From: Clostridium swellfunianum
GTDB lineage: Bacteria > Bacillota > Clostridia > Clostridiales > Clostridiaceae
Direction: 5' to 3'
Length of the DNA stretch: 64,000 nt
Assembly: GCF_023656515.1 (NCBI RefSeq)
Contig: NZ_JAMOFV010000006.1
Span: 2,729,957 to 2,793,956 of the forward strand
Both the position numbers and the translations under genes were made by a program. The notes under the pieces are model-generated. The model searched no databases and was not told the DNA's origin. It was given only the letters and a program-made list of their open reading frames with translations. Below are positions 24,457 to 32,851 of the stretch, in pieces. The first letter of the stretch is position 1; every line of letters begins with the position of its first letter.

Positions 24457-24485
24457 ATTATACAATGTATTTTCTCTTAACGCAA
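24457..24485 (-). promoter_or_regulatory. Promoter of tRNA-Ser/SRP RNA
   Basis: Minus-strand TTGCGT, 17-base spacer, TATAAT. It starts transcription about 30 bases before the tRNA 5' end. Confidence 0.8.
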
Positions 24486-24678
24486 TAGGTTTTTACTTAA
24501 ATATAGCTGGCAATATAGGATAAAATAACAATTAAGACTAAAAAATCAGCAGTAGAAACATATTTTTCACATAAAGCTAATTAATTAGTGAATTGTTAAA
24601 TCTATAAGCATTCTGGAGAAAATGCACTATGTATTGAAGCAAAATGGTTTTAATTTAGAATAATGGCGTTTTATGAGT

Positions 24679-24707
24679 TTGATAAATATCTCACTTCTTT
24701 ATATAAT
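24679..24707 (+). promoter_or_regulatory. Promoter of the Val-Thr-Tyr tRNA operon
   Basis: TTGATA, 17-base spacer, TATAAT, about 40 bases upstream of tRNA-Val. A near-consensus sigma-A promoter as expected for stable RNA. Confidence 0.82.
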
Positions 24708-24749
24708 AAAATTCGTCGGGTAAGCCTGATAAACAAAAACCAGAGTTAA

Positions 24750-24825
24750 GGGCGCATAGCTCAGCTGGGAGAGCATCTGCCTTACAAGCAGAGGGTCACA
24801 GGTTCGATCCCTGTTGTGCCCACCA
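24750..24825 (+). tRNA. tRNA-Val (anticodon UAC)
   Basis: 76 nt with encoded CCA. Acceptor GGGCGCA / UGUGCCC, anticodon loop CUUACAA in stem UCUGC/GCAGA, TψC loop GGUUCGAUCC. First gene of a three-tRNA operon. Confidence 0.96.
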
Positions 24826-24839
24826 TTTAAACTTAATAT

Positions 24840-24914
24840 GCTGGCATGGCTCAACGGTAGAGCAGCTGACTTGTAATCAGCAGGTTGTAGGTTCGATTCC
24901 TATTGCCAGCTCCA
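24840..24914 (+). tRNA. tRNA-Thr (anticodon UGU)
   Basis: 75 nt with encoded CCA. Acceptor GCUGGCA / UGCCAGC, anticodon loop CUUGUAA in stem GCUGA/UCAGC, TψC arm UAGGUUCGAUUCCUA. Confidence 0.96.
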
Positions 24915-24919
24915 TATTT

Positions 24920-25004
24920 GGAGGAATTCCCGAGTGGCCAAAGGGGGCAGACTGTAAATCTGTTATCAGTGATTTCGATGGTTCGAATCCATCTTCCTCC
25001 ACCA
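24920..25004 (+). tRNA. tRNA-Tyr (anticodon GUA)
   Basis: 85 nt, long variable arm, encoded CCA. Acceptor GGAGGAA / UUCCUCC, anticodon loop CUGUAAA in stem CAGA/UCUG, TψC arm GAUGGUUCGAAUCCAUC. Confidence 0.96.
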
Positions 25005-25034
25005 AAAAAGACATACGAAAGTATGTCTTTTTTT
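25005..25034. terminator. Bidirectional terminator of tRNA operon and ycgQ-like gene
   Basis: Stem AAGACATAC-GAAA-GTATGTCTT followed by TTTTTTATT on the plus strand and TTTTTGGTGG on the minus strand. It ends the tRNA operon and the convergent permease operon. Confidence 0.88.
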
Positions 25035-25035
25035 A

Positions 25036-25788
25036 TTACTCATATATGTATGGATTGTTAGGCTTTTCTATATTAATAAGCTTTTCCACCAATATTACAG
25101 GATACTTCTTTATAACTTTGTTATTTATATCTTTCTCTTCCTTAAGACTAACCTTTCCTTCTACAACTATCCAGGAGTCTTTCTCTAAAGCTTCAGACTT
25201 ATCATAGCTTCCCACTACCCCTAAAATTTGAGAATCGGCAGCGCAGCAATTAATAAGCATTCTTGATACAAGGAACTCATTTTTGCTTAGCTTGTTATCC
25301 TTAAGTACAAAGCCTGTTATTCTAATTTTCTTTCCTATATGCTCATCAATATGGTCACTTAAGTCTTCTAAATAATGAATATAATTTTTTTCATTAAAAA
25401 TTATCTCATTTCCTTCTATGCGCTGCTTTTCGTTATGACTATGCTCTGCTATACTCTCAATATGACTAGAGCTTACAAGAATTACTCCTTTTTTCTCACC
25501 TATCTGTGAGGTAAGACCTCCTGGAGCTATAAATACTCCAATAATTAAGGTTATAAAAAACAGCAAATACCCCTTCTTAAATCTAACCCTAGTTGCAACA
25601 GTAAACACCTTAAACAACTGCACTACTGCAAGTTCTCCAAATACAATAAAAGAAAACGCTGCATACTTAACCATTTTAGGATGAAGAAATAAAGTTATCT
25701 TCCCTGAGGATATAAGGAAATATATGTACAAGGTGAATAAGGATAATATCAGAAACCAGATAAATTCATTTATATTAAATCTCTTCAT
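25036..25788 (-). CDS. YcgQ-like TIGR03943/DUF1980 membrane protein
   Basis: 250 residues. Membrane segments near residues 8-28, 38-60 and 75-92 are followed by an extracellular C-terminal domain with 'ITGFVLKDNKLSKNEFLVSR', 'MLINCCAADSQI' (cysteine pair plus Asp) and 'DSWIVVEGKVSL'. This is the DUF1980/TIGR03943 family, which is paired with the YcgR-type permease. The Cys-Cys motif could bind a metal. It is last in a four-gene metal operon. Role in zinc or other metal handling is inferred from the two CobW-type GTPases upstream. Confidence 0.85.
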   Translation of the reverse strand: MKRFNINEFIWFLILSLFTLYIYFLISSGKITLFLHPKMVKYAAFSFIVFGELAVVQLFKVFTVATRVRFKKGYLLFFITLIIGVFIAPGGLTSQIGEKKGVILVSSSHIESIAEHSHNEKQRIEGNEIIFNEKNYIHYLEDLSDHIDEHIGKKIRITGFVLKDNKLSKNEFLVSRMLINCCAADSQILGVVGSYDKSEALEKDSWIVVEGKVSLKEEKDINNKVIKKYPVILVEKLINIEKPNNPYIYE

Positions 25789-25800
25789 TTTTCATCCTTC

Positions 25801-26697
25801 CTATAAAAACATATTTATAATGCTTCCGGCTACAAAGCACATGGTGAAAATTAAAAATACTAGCTTAATGATAAAACTCTTTTTAAAGGAAGCTGTGAGC
25901 ATTAATGTGTTTTTAATATCAATCATAGGCCCTAGAAGCATAAAAGTAGTTATACCTCCATATGTAAACTGTCCTACAAATGTGCTGGCTATAAAGGCAT
26001 CCGCCTCTGAGCAAAGTGAGATTAAAAAGGCAAAAAACATCATAGCCGCTATAGAGTAAATAGGATGCTGCCCTACTACTAGCACCTGTTCTCTTGATAT
26101 AACTGTCTGAAAAAAGGCAGATATAAAAGCTCCTAATATAAGAAACTTACCTATATCATAAAGCTCTGAATTTGTATGATGAATTATTTCCATAAACTTG
26201 GATTGTTGTTTTTTATAGGTGTGATCATAACCGCAGGAACAAAGGCTTCCACCTTCAACAAAAGAGTTTTTTAAAGGTGATGTTTTTCCCTGAAGCATGT
26301 CTATTATTATTCCAATGGATACTGCTATCAAAAGCCCAAAGCCACCTCTGACTAAAACCATATATGGCTTGGCATGAAAAGCATAGTAGGTTGATAATAA
26401 AACAATAGGATTTACTATAGGCACTGCCAGCATAAATGCTACTGCCATATTTATTGGAACACCTTTCTTAATAAGTCTTCGCGCAATGGGAATTACTGCA
26501 CACTCACATACAGGGAATATGAGGCCTGAAAGAGCTGCAGCAAATACACCCAAAAACCTATTTTTAGGAAGAAACCTTGCTATCGTGTTTTCAGTTATAA
26601 AAACCTGAATGAGGGCAGATATAAAAGCCCCCATCATTATAAAAGGCATTGCTTCAAGCACTATACTTATAAATATTACTGAAAAATTTTGTATCAT
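25801..26697 (-). CDS. YcgR-like permease
   Basis: 298 residues with about eight membrane segments in two inverted halves. 'FPVCECAVIPIARRLIKKGV' (Cys-x-Cys motif) and 'ALISLCSEADAFIAS'-like 'LISLCSEADAFIASTFVGQF' are the hallmarks of the DUF318/ArsP_1-type permeases. In Bacillus the YcgR/YcgQ pair is encoded beside a CobW-type GTPase (yciC relatives). Its start overlaps the upstream GTPase by four bases. Likely a metal or metallophore transporter; transport direction is not clear from sequence. Confidence 0.85.
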   Translation of the reverse strand: MIQNFSVIFISIVLEAMPFIMMGAFISALIQVFITENTIARFLPKNRFLGVFAAALSGLIFPVCECAVIPIARRLIKKGVPINMAVAFMLAVPIVNPIVLLSTYYAFHAKPYMVLVRGGFGLLIAVSIGIIIDMLQGKTSPLKNSFVEGGSLCSCGYDHTYKKQQSKFMEIIHHTNSELYDIGKFLILGAFISAFFQTVISREQVLVVGQHPIYSIAAMMFFAFLISLCSEADAFIASTFVGQFTYGGITTFMLLGPMIDIKNTLMLTASFKKSFIIKLVFLIFTMCFVAGSIINMFL

Positions 26698-27365
26698 ACC
26701 TTTTTTCTCCTCAATCTCATTTCCCAGGCATGGGGTAACTTATCTCTTAAAGCCATTTTAAAGCTTTTTATAAGCTTATCTTGAAGTATATCTGCCTTTT
26801 TTAGCTTGCTATCTATATCATTGATACTGTCTAGACAAATTATAAATGCACCCTGATTTAAGGTTTCCAGTCTTTTTACTAAGCTTTTTTTTGCCTTATC
26901 TTCAAGCATGCTGCTGTTATTTATAATAATTAAATTGCTATGATATATAAAAGGCTCAATTATTTCTCTCATGTTATAGAAGAACATATCAAAAGTTACT
27001 GCATCAGTTATGTGATATACAGTAGGCTCAAGACATAAATGTTCTAGTTCAAAATTAAATACGCTTAATACTTCTCCCAAGCTTTTCATTCCGTTATGCT
27101 CAATTATAATTCTGTGAGGACTATAAAAATTTATCATTTGTTTTATATATGCCGAGCTTAAAGCTTTTGAAGCATCTTGTTCTTTTATAATTATTTTGTT
27201 TTTCAAGCCTTCCTCAATATATAAAGCTTTCTCTCCTGTTTCACATTGAAGTATAAGAACTATCTCTCCCGTAACTAAACTGTTTTTAACTAGCGAATTA
27301 ATAAATGTTGTCTTACCAGACCCTAAGAAACCTGTTACAATTTCTATTTCAGTTTTTATTTTCAT
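26694..27365 (-). CDS. CobW/UreG-type GTPase, divergent, lacking CxCC
   Basis: 223 residues. P-loop 'VTGFLGSGKTTFINS' is intact near residue 12, and the G4-like 'LIIINNSSMLED' is present. The metal-binding CxCC of COG0523 proteins, expected around residue 65-75, is absent, and the 'EPTG' motif is replaced by 'IIEHNGMKSLGEVL'. The C-terminal CobW_C domain is also missing. It overlaps the permease gene by four bases and follows a canonical paralogue by 14 bases, so it probably works with it, perhaps as a regulatory or membrane-coupling GTPase. Confidence 0.78.
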   Translation of the reverse strand: MKIKTEIEIVTGFLGSGKTTFINSLVKNSLVTGEIVLILQCETGEKALYIEEGLKNKIIIKEQDASKALSSAYIKQMINFYSPHRIIIEHNGMKSLGEVLSVFNFELEHLCLEPTVYHITDAVTFDMFFYNMREIIEPFIYHSNLIIINNSSMLEDKAKKSLVKRLETLNQGAFIICLDSINDIDSKLKKADILQDKLIKSFKMALRDKLPHAWEMRLRRKKV

Positions 27366-27379
27366 TCCTCTTTCCTCAT

Positions 27380-28336
27380 TTACAAACTAAATACTTTTTT
27401 CAAATTTTCTCTATTTAGGTTTGTACCGATAACACAAAGCCTTCCAGAGTAGTCTGGAGAGGTTTTTCTCATTTCAAATTCCCCAGGAACATAATCAAAC
27501 TGCATCCATTCATCATTATCTCCTTGAACTATTCCTTTAGCTCTTAAAATATTACCAAAGGAGCTGCTGTCAATTTTCTTTAGCAGATTAACTAAAGCCT
27601 TTTCACTAAACCTTCTTGGTGTTTCATAACTCCAGGTTTCAAAAATTTCATTTCCTGCATGATTTTTTACTGATTTCATAGAAGCTGTTCCAAGAGAACG
27701 TCTGATTAAATTCACTTCGTTCTGAAGGGATAGTTTTGTGTTGTTATGATTTAATTCTACAATTCTCTGTGCAGCTAGCTTATTCCAAGGTGTAGTTACT
27801 ATACAAGCTTTGTTATTAAGCTTTTCTACTTTTTCTTTTATACTTTCTATTTTGTCTGCTTCTAAATTTTGAGTTCTGCTCAAAACTATAATACTGCTGC
27901 TCATGATTTGATTTCTGTAAAACTCTCCAAAGTTAGCAAGATACATATCGTACTTTAGAACATCAACAACAGTTACAACCATGTTAAGCTCTATAATACT
28001 TTTTAATTCTATGCTGCTGCAGGCAGTGAGCAAGTCTGAAAGCTTAGCTACACCTGTTGGCTCTATAATAATTCTTTCCGGGCTATACTTAGCAACAACC
28101 TCTTTAACAGCCTTTTTAAAATCTCCTGATATATTGCAGCAAATGCAGCCGGCATTAATCTCCTTAACCTCGATATTTGTGCTTTTTAGTATACTGCCAT
28201 CTATGCCTATCTCACCAAATTCATTTTCTATAATAACAACCTTTTCCTTATATAAGCTTTCACTAATCAATTTTTTAATTAATGTTGTCTTTCCTGCGCC
28301 TAAAAAACCTGAAAAAATATCTACTTTAGCTCTCAT
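27380..28336 (-). CDS. CobW/ZNG1-type metallochaperone GTPase (COG0523)
   Basis: 318 residues from the ATG at 28336, which has GGAGG six bases upstream. P-loop 'FSGFLGAGKTTLIKK', the metal-binding 'INAGCICCNISGDFKKAVKE' (CxCC) and 'IIEPTGVAKLSDLLTACS' mark the COG0523 GTPase; the C-terminal CobW_C domain contains 'FGNILRAKGIVQG'. Such GTPases deliver zinc or other metals to client proteins and are usually Zur-regulated. First gene of the four-gene metal operon; a duplicated 45-bp unit with a 19-bp inverted repeat lies directly upstream. Confidence 0.9.
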   Translation of the reverse strand: MRAKVDIFSGFLGAGKTTLIKKLISESLYKEKVVIIENEFGEIGIDGSILKSTNIEVKEINAGCICCNISGDFKKAVKEVVAKYSPERIIIEPTGVAKLSDLLTACSSIELKSIIELNMVVTVVDVLKYDMYLANFGEFYRNQIMSSSIIVLSRTQNLEADKIESIKEKVEKLNNKACIVTTPWNKLAAQRIVELNHNNTKLSLQNEVNLIRRSLGTASMKSVKNHAGNEIFETWSYETPRRFSEKALVNLLKKIDSSSFGNILRAKGIVQGDNDEWMQFDYVPGEFEMRKTSPDYSGRLCVIGTNLNRENLKKVFSL

Positions 28337-28342
28337 GCAACC

Positions 28343-28432
28343 CTCCTGTATTCTTATTCTGTACATGACAATTATTAATTGTCACGCCTCCTGTATTCTC
28401 ATTCTGCACGTAACAATTATTAATTGTCACGC
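28343..28432. repeat. Tandem 45-bp repeat with 19-bp inverted repeat
   Basis: Two adjacent 45-bp copies (28343-28387 and 28388-28432) differ at four positions. Each contains a 9-1-9 inverted repeat: TGACAATTA-T-TAATTGTCA at 28366-28384 is perfect, and the copy at 28411-28429 has one mismatch. Each copy also carries a GGAGG on the minus strand, so the ribosome binding site of the GTPase gene has been duplicated. The inverted repeats have the size of Fur/Zur-family operators, but a related copy at 59.55 kb argues for a dispersed repeat. Confidence 0.8.
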
Positions 28433-28528
28433 CTCCTAGTAAATGCCAATTACTATTAAAGCTTATTTAATAAAAACTATTTTTATACTAAATTTCTCTC
28501 AATTTTTAGCAATATATAGTATCTTTTA

Positions 28529-28557
28529 TTGTAATACTAGGAGTATGAGGCTATAAT
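28529..28557 (+). promoter_or_regulatory. Promoter of FAA hydrolase gene
   Basis: TTGTAA, 17-base spacer, TATAAT, 52 bases upstream of the ATG. A good sigma-A match. Confidence 0.78.
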
Positions 28558-28609
28558 ATAAGTAAAATTTCAAAATTTAACCATAAAATCATATACTGGG
28601 GGCTGTATT

Positions 28610-29458
28610 ATGAAATTTGTTACTTATGAGTACAATGGAAAAGAAAAAGTAGGAGTGCTAGCTGAAAATACAATAATTCCTTTAGATGGATTTGGTTCAA
28701 TGTATGATTTGATTGAGAACTTTAGAGAAGATTTAGTTAATGTGAATAGTTCTGAAAAACTGCCTATAGAAGCAGTTAAACTTCTTGCACCCATTCCAAA
28801 GCCAAGAAGAAATCTCTTATGTCTTGGAAAGAACTATGAAGACCATGCAAAGGAACTAGGCGCAACCAAAATTTCAGATAAATTTGTACCTGATGATCCT
28901 ATATATTTTACAAAAGCTGCTGAGGCTGTTATAGGAAATGGTGATTTTATTAAATATTCCCCTGACGTAACAAATCAGGTTGATTACGAAGTTGAGCTTG
29001 CTATAGTTATAGGCAAGGAAGGAAAGAACATAAAACAAGAGGAAGCAGAAGACTACATATTTGGCTATACAATAGTTAATGATGTATCTGCCAGAGACCT
29101 TCAGATTAAGCATAAGCAGTGGTTTAAGGCAAAAAGCTTAGATACTTTTGCACCTATGGGGCCTTGTATCGTACATAAAAATGAGATTTCTTTACCGCTT
29201 GAACTTGATATAAAATCCATTGTTAATGGAGAAGTTAGACAAAACTCTAATACGAGGCTTTTAATTTTCAATATTCCCTATATTATAAGCGATTTATCTA
29301 AAGGCTTTACTTTGAAGCCAGGAGACATAATTTGTACAGGTACTCCTAGCGGGGTTGGCTTTGGCTTTAACCCTCCAAGGCTATTAAAAGCTGGAGATAC
29401 CGTGGAATGCTGCGTTGAAAAGATAGGAACTTTAATTAACAAGGTTAAAGCTATATAA
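28610..29458 (+). CDS. Fumarylacetoacetate hydrolase family protein
   Basis: 282 residues, usual length for the small FAH family. Catalytic core 'PRRNLLCLGKNYEDHAKELG', metal-binding 'QVDYEVELAIVIGKEGKN' (Glu residues), 'GYTIVNDVSARDLQ' and 'GDIICTGTPSGVGFG' are all conserved. Members act on beta-diketo or oxaloacetate-like acids (acylpyruvase, oxaloacetate decarboxylase, HHDD isomerase); the exact substrate cannot be told. Start has GGGGGC before the ATG. Single-gene unit between its own promoter and terminator. Confidence 0.92.
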   Translation: MKFVTYEYNGKEKVGVLAENTIIPLDGFGSMYDLIENFREDLVNVNSSEKLPIEAVKLLAPIPKPRRNLLCLGKNYEDHAKELGATKISDKFVPDDPIYFTKAAEAVIGNGDFIKYSPDVTNQVDYEVELAIVIGKEGKNIKQEEAEDYIFGYTIVNDVSARDLQIKHKQWFKAKSLDTFAPMGPCIVHKNEISLPLELDIKSIVNGEVRQNSNTRLLIFNIPYIISDLSKGFTLKPGDIICTGTPSGVGFGFNPPRLLKAGDTVECCVEKIGTLINKVKAI

Positions 29459-29464
29459 GTTAAA

Positions 29465-29497
29465 GGCTCCGGCAAAACTGCTGGAGCCCTTTTAATT
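29465..29497 (+). terminator. Terminator of FAA hydrolase gene
   Basis: Stem GGCTCCGGCA / TGCTGGAGCC followed by CTTTTAATTT. Confidence 0.85.
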
Positions 29498-29500
29498 TAA

Positions 29501-31180
29501 CTATATTTTAAACCTATCTACATTTTTATTAAGTCTTTCTGCCATAGCCTCAATATTCTCAGCAAGCTTTGACAGCTGTTCCATAGTAGCAACATGTTCC
29601 TGAACCGATGAAGATATTTGTTGTGTAGACGCTGAAATCTGCTCTGAAATAGCTGATACCTCTTGAACATTGCTAACTATAGTTTCTTCCTCAAGCACTA
29701 CTCCCTTTAAATCTTCAAAAATATTTTTAAACTGAGAAGTGGTCTTGTGAACCTCGGATTGAATAGCTTTAAAGGCTGACATTGTATTATCTACTATATC
29801 AATCTGATTATCCATCTTAAAGGAAATATTCTCTGTAGTATTTGATACTCCCTTTACGCTTGAAAGTACTCCTGCAACTATTTGGTTTATACTCTTTGAA
29901 GAATTCATAACCTGCTCTGCAAGCTTTCTTATCTCATCTGCTACAACAGAGAATCCTCTGCCGGCTTCCCCTGCTCTTGCAGCTTCTATGGCAGCGTTTA
30001 ATGCTAGAAGATTTGTCTGCTCTGCAACATTATTTATTACATTCATTATTTCACTAATCTTTTTAGCATCTTGATTTAGCATCTCTATGTTTGACACAGC
30101 CGCACCAAAAGAACTTCTGACATCTTCTATAGACTTAACTAAATCAGTAAGTTTCTCTGCTCCAATATCAGCTGACACTTCAATCTCTGAACCACTTTTC
30201 GTAGCATCCTTAACCTTTATTTGTATTTGTTCAAGTGTACTGCTAAAGTTTTCTAAAGATCTATTAACTTGACTAACATTATTATCTTGCTCTTCAATCC
30301 CTGCTGCAACTTCAATAATAGATTCTGAAACAATCCTGCTAGAGTTCTCCACATTTTCACTAGAATGTTTTAATGTAGCTGATATTCCCCCTAGCTCATC
30401 CATACCCTGTTTTGTTTCTTTAATCATTCCTTTTAGTACAAAAATTGATTCATTAAGGGCATTTGTAAGCTTTCTTGTTTCATCATTTGACTTACTTTCA
30501 AATTCTACTGTAAAGTCTCCTTTTTCAAATAAATCAAGCTTTTTTATTGTGTTTATTATTGGAGTAGTTATATTTTTAGATATAATTACTCCAATAATAA
30601 CTGCAAGTGCCTGCACCGCTAAAGCAACAATAAGAACTTGTATAATACTTTTAGTAATCATGCTGTTCATTAGACCTAAGGAAATTCCAACACTTATAGT
30701 TCCAACCTGTTTATCTGCCTGAAAAAAAGAAGTAGATACATTATATACTTTTTCTCCACCATCCGTTTTAAAGGTATATCCATTAGACTTCCCTTGTTCT
30801 ATGTTTTTTGTTGATTCACTGCTGCCCTGAGTAGAAGCAGAAGATACAGAATCAACATTTTCATCATTTGCTGCCTTAAATTCACTATCACTTGAAGCAA
30901 CAACCTTTAGGTTTGTGTCTGCAAGTGTTATATACTTTATATTTCCATTGCCTTGTTCTTTAATTTCCTTTAATATTTTTGTGATGCCTTCCCTATCGTT
31001 TAAGTCATGCTTCCCTATTTCTCTGTTAATAACACTAACCAGATTAGCACCATCGTTCTTCATTTGACTTGTAACTGTTGTTCGCATTGCATAAAAAGAA
31101 ACACCTATAAAAGTAAATGTACATATAGAGGTTAACATTACCATAGATGCTAGTATTTTTGTCTTTAATGATTTAAACAT
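29501..31180 (-). CDS. Methyl-accepting chemotaxis protein with Cache-type sensor
   Basis: 559 residues. Membrane segments near residues 10-32 and 180-203 flank an extracellular domain of the single-Cache type ('[20 protein letters not shown]', '[20 protein letters not shown]'). A HAMP domain (about 205-260) and the signalling coiled coil follow, with the tip '[20 protein letters not shown]'. The extracellular part contains a Ser-rich linker. Ligand is unknown. It is the sole gene of its unit. Confidence 0.92.
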   Translation of the reverse strand: MFKSLKTKILASMVMLTSICTFTFIGVSFYAMRTTVTSQMKNDGANLVSVINREIGKHDLNDREGITKILKEIKEQGNGNIKYITLADTNLKVVASSDSEFKAANDENVDSVSSASTQGSSESTKNIEQGKSNGYTFKTDGGEKVYNVSTSFFQADKQVGTISVGISLGLMNSMITKSIIQVLIVALAVQALAVIIGVIISKNITTPIINTIKKLDLFEKGDFTVEFESKSNDETRKLTNALNESIFVLKGMIKETKQGMDELGGISATLKHSSENVENSSRIVSESIIEVAAGIEEQDNNVSQVNRSLENFSSTLEQIQIKVKDATKSGSEIEVSADIGAEKLTDLVKSIEDVRSSFGAAVSNIEMLNQDAKKISEIMNVINNVAEQTNLLALNAAIEAARAGEAGRGFSVVADEIRKLAEQVMNSSKSINQIVAGVLSSVKGVSNTTENISFKMDNQIDIVDNTMSAFKAIQSEVHKTTSQFKNIFEDLKGVVLEEETIVSNVQEVSAISEQISASTQQISSSVQEHVATMEQLSKLAENIEAMAERLNKNVDRFKI

Positions 31181-31303
31181 ATTTATCCCCCGAAAGCTTT
31201 TAAAATAAGTGCGTTATAGAAATAACATATAATGTATATTTCGACGTTACTTTATAAACTCCTTTATTTCTAATAGGTATTTTTGTAGTATATTATTGGA
31301 AAA

Positions 31304-31333
31304 CAAAAAAGTACTCCAAATTTGCTGGAGCAC
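31304..31333 (-). terminator. Terminator of tRNA-Ser (CGA)
   Basis: Minus-strand stem GTGCTCCA / TGGAGTAC with a short loop and TTTTTTGTTTTCC after it. Confidence 0.85.
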
Positions 31334-31339
31334 CTTCTT

Positions 31340-31432
31340 TGGCGGAGAGAAAGGGATTTGAACCCTTGGTACGGGTATGACCCGTACGGCTGATTTCGAG
31401 TCAGCTACCATAGACCTCTCGGACATCTCTCC
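31340..31432 (-). tRNA. tRNA-Ser (anticodon CGA)
   Basis: 93 nt with long variable arm and encoded CCA. Acceptor GGAGAGA / UCUCUCC, anticodon loop CUCGAAA in stem GCUGA/UCAGC, TψC arm AAGGGUUCAAAUCCCUU. Reads UCG. Confidence 0.95.
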
Positions 31433-31491
31433 ATATTCTTTTATTTTATTATTTTACTAGATTTTAAGATAAAATGCAAGAAACAATAAAG

Positions 31492-31508
31492 GAGCCTAGG
31501 GCTCCTCT
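31492..31508 (-). terminator. Terminator of the sigma/DUF4179 operon
   Basis: Minus-strand stem AGGAGCC / GGCTCCT with a 3-base loop and TTTATTGTTTC after it, directly at the stop codon of the DUF4179 gene. Confidence 0.75.
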
Positions 31509-31510
31509 AT

Positions 31511-32851
31511 CTATTTAATCCTTACTTCAAAATCACTGATTATTCTCTGTGGATAGTTATATAACTCTAAGAAGATTGGACCTTTAATATCGGAGTTATT
31601 GTCAATTATAAAATTTATGGTTTGTTCGTTAACGCTCTCGCTGTATGTCTCACAATGATTTTCATGGTAGGCCTTTCCATTAGAGTCTTTAAAGGTACCG
31701 CTGAAAATAAAGTAGCCCAGTTTTTCATCAAACAACTTATCTCTTTCAAGAGAGAATGTTATACGGGTTTCTGTTTCTCCTTTGTCTACTCTCATTAGCT
31801 TAAGCTTTTCGTCAGGAGCCTTTAAAAGCTTGCTACTTTCAATATCTACAACTACATTTGCTTTATCCTTGTCAACAGCCCTTACATTAGAGGCTTTTAT
31901 ATATAAGTGCTTTGGTGAATTAAAATAGTTGCTCTGGAAGTAAATTGTTTCGTGACTATCATTTTTCCTGCTGCCACTAACTCCATTTATGATAGTTCCC
32001 CATTGATTTCCCTTTTCATCAACAATTTTTATATCATCATAGCCAAGTACTTTCTTTGAGTTATTTTCATCATACTCAACCTCTACGGCAGCTCTTATTG
32101 GTGTAATCATCACCTTCTTAAAGGTTACTTTTTGGCCGTCTATATTAATTTGCTTATTTAAGCTATAGCTTTTTTCCATAGCCTCTATTTTTTTCTTATT
32201 TACAGGAATATCATAGGTCCAAATTCCATCTATCATGGTTTTCACCTTATTTATATCATCATAGGAATCCAGTTCTCTAAGCTTTATTTCAAGGTGAAGG
32301 TTATTTGGCAGTGTACCTTCCTCTATAAAACTTATTTCAATCTTATCTTCAACTTTTTTATTGCCGACTTTCTCATCAGGTCTGCTTACGCTCCAGCCTA
32401 CACCTACAGGGAGCTCTTTTCCCTTCTCATCAATTAATTTTACTTCAGCAAGTTCAATAAACTTGCTGTCTTTATTATTTTCTATGGAATAAAAGATTAA
32501 TGCTTTATATTTGTCTATTATCGTATCCTTAATGGTAAAGGTTATGCCTTCTTTAGTTATGGACGAGTTGATGTTTTGAATAAAATTGTTCTCTACAGCA
32601 CTCTGCAGTCCTTTATCGTGATTTATCAGCCTAACCAAGTATTCAAGGCCGGGAATCTTAGTTACATAAGCTGCAAAAACAGGCGATGTTCTAATGAACA
32701 CTGTAAATAAAAGCAATAAACATACCACCGCTGCATTTGCTGCAAACTTTGTCCTATTTACTTTCTTTTTCTTTATGCCAGAGGCGATTCCTTTTTTAAT
32801 ATAATCATCTAAATTATCTGGAACTACTATGCTATCTTCAGCATCAAACAT
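31511..32851 (-). CDS. DUF4179 transmembrane protein, putative anti-sigma factor
   Basis: 446 residues. A short cytoplasmic part (about 1-35), one membrane segment (residues about 35-55, 'FAANAAVVCLLLLFTVFIRT') and a large extracellular domain beginning 'SPVFAAYVTKIPGLEYLV'. This DUF4179 layout is regularly encoded after an ECF sigma factor. The gene overlaps the sigma gene by 8 bases. It probably binds the sigma factor in the cytoplasm and releases it on an envelope signal. A canonical zinc anti-sigma motif is not visible. Confidence 0.82.
   Translation of the reverse strand: MFDAEDSIVVPDNLDDYIKKGIASGIKKKKVNRTKFAANAAVVCLLLLFTVFIRTSPVFAAYVTKIPGLEYLVRLINHDKGLQSAVENNFIQNINSSITKEGITFTIKDTIIDKYKALIFYSIENNKDSKFIELAEVKLIDEKGKELPVGVGWSVSRPDEKVGNKKVEDKIEISFIEEGTLPNNLHLEIKLRELDSYDDINKVKTMIDGIWTYDIPVNKKKIEAMEKSYSLNKQINIDGQKVTFKKVMITPIRAAVEVEYDENNSKKVLGYDDIKIVDEKGNQWGTIINGVSGSRKNDSHETIYFQSNYFNSPKHLYIKASNVRAVDKDKANVVVDIESSKLLKAPDEKLKLMRVDKGETETRITFSLERDKLFDEKLGYFIFSGTFKDSNGKAYHENHCETYSESVNEQTINFIIDNNSDIKGPIFLELYNYPQRIISDFEVRIK

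Larger units (their letters stand above)
24420..24749. other. 330-bp divergent intergenic region
   Basis: Region between minus-strand tRNA-Ser/SRP RNA and the plus-strand tRNA operon. It contains one strong promoter at each end (annotated separately). The central part, about 24486-24678, is AT-rich with no visible gene, hairpin or repeat. Confidence 0.6.

Noticed and set aside
28343-28432. Tandem repeat as a CRISPR-like array
   Set aside because: Only two copies, no spacers between them, no cas genes. It is a direct tandem duplication.
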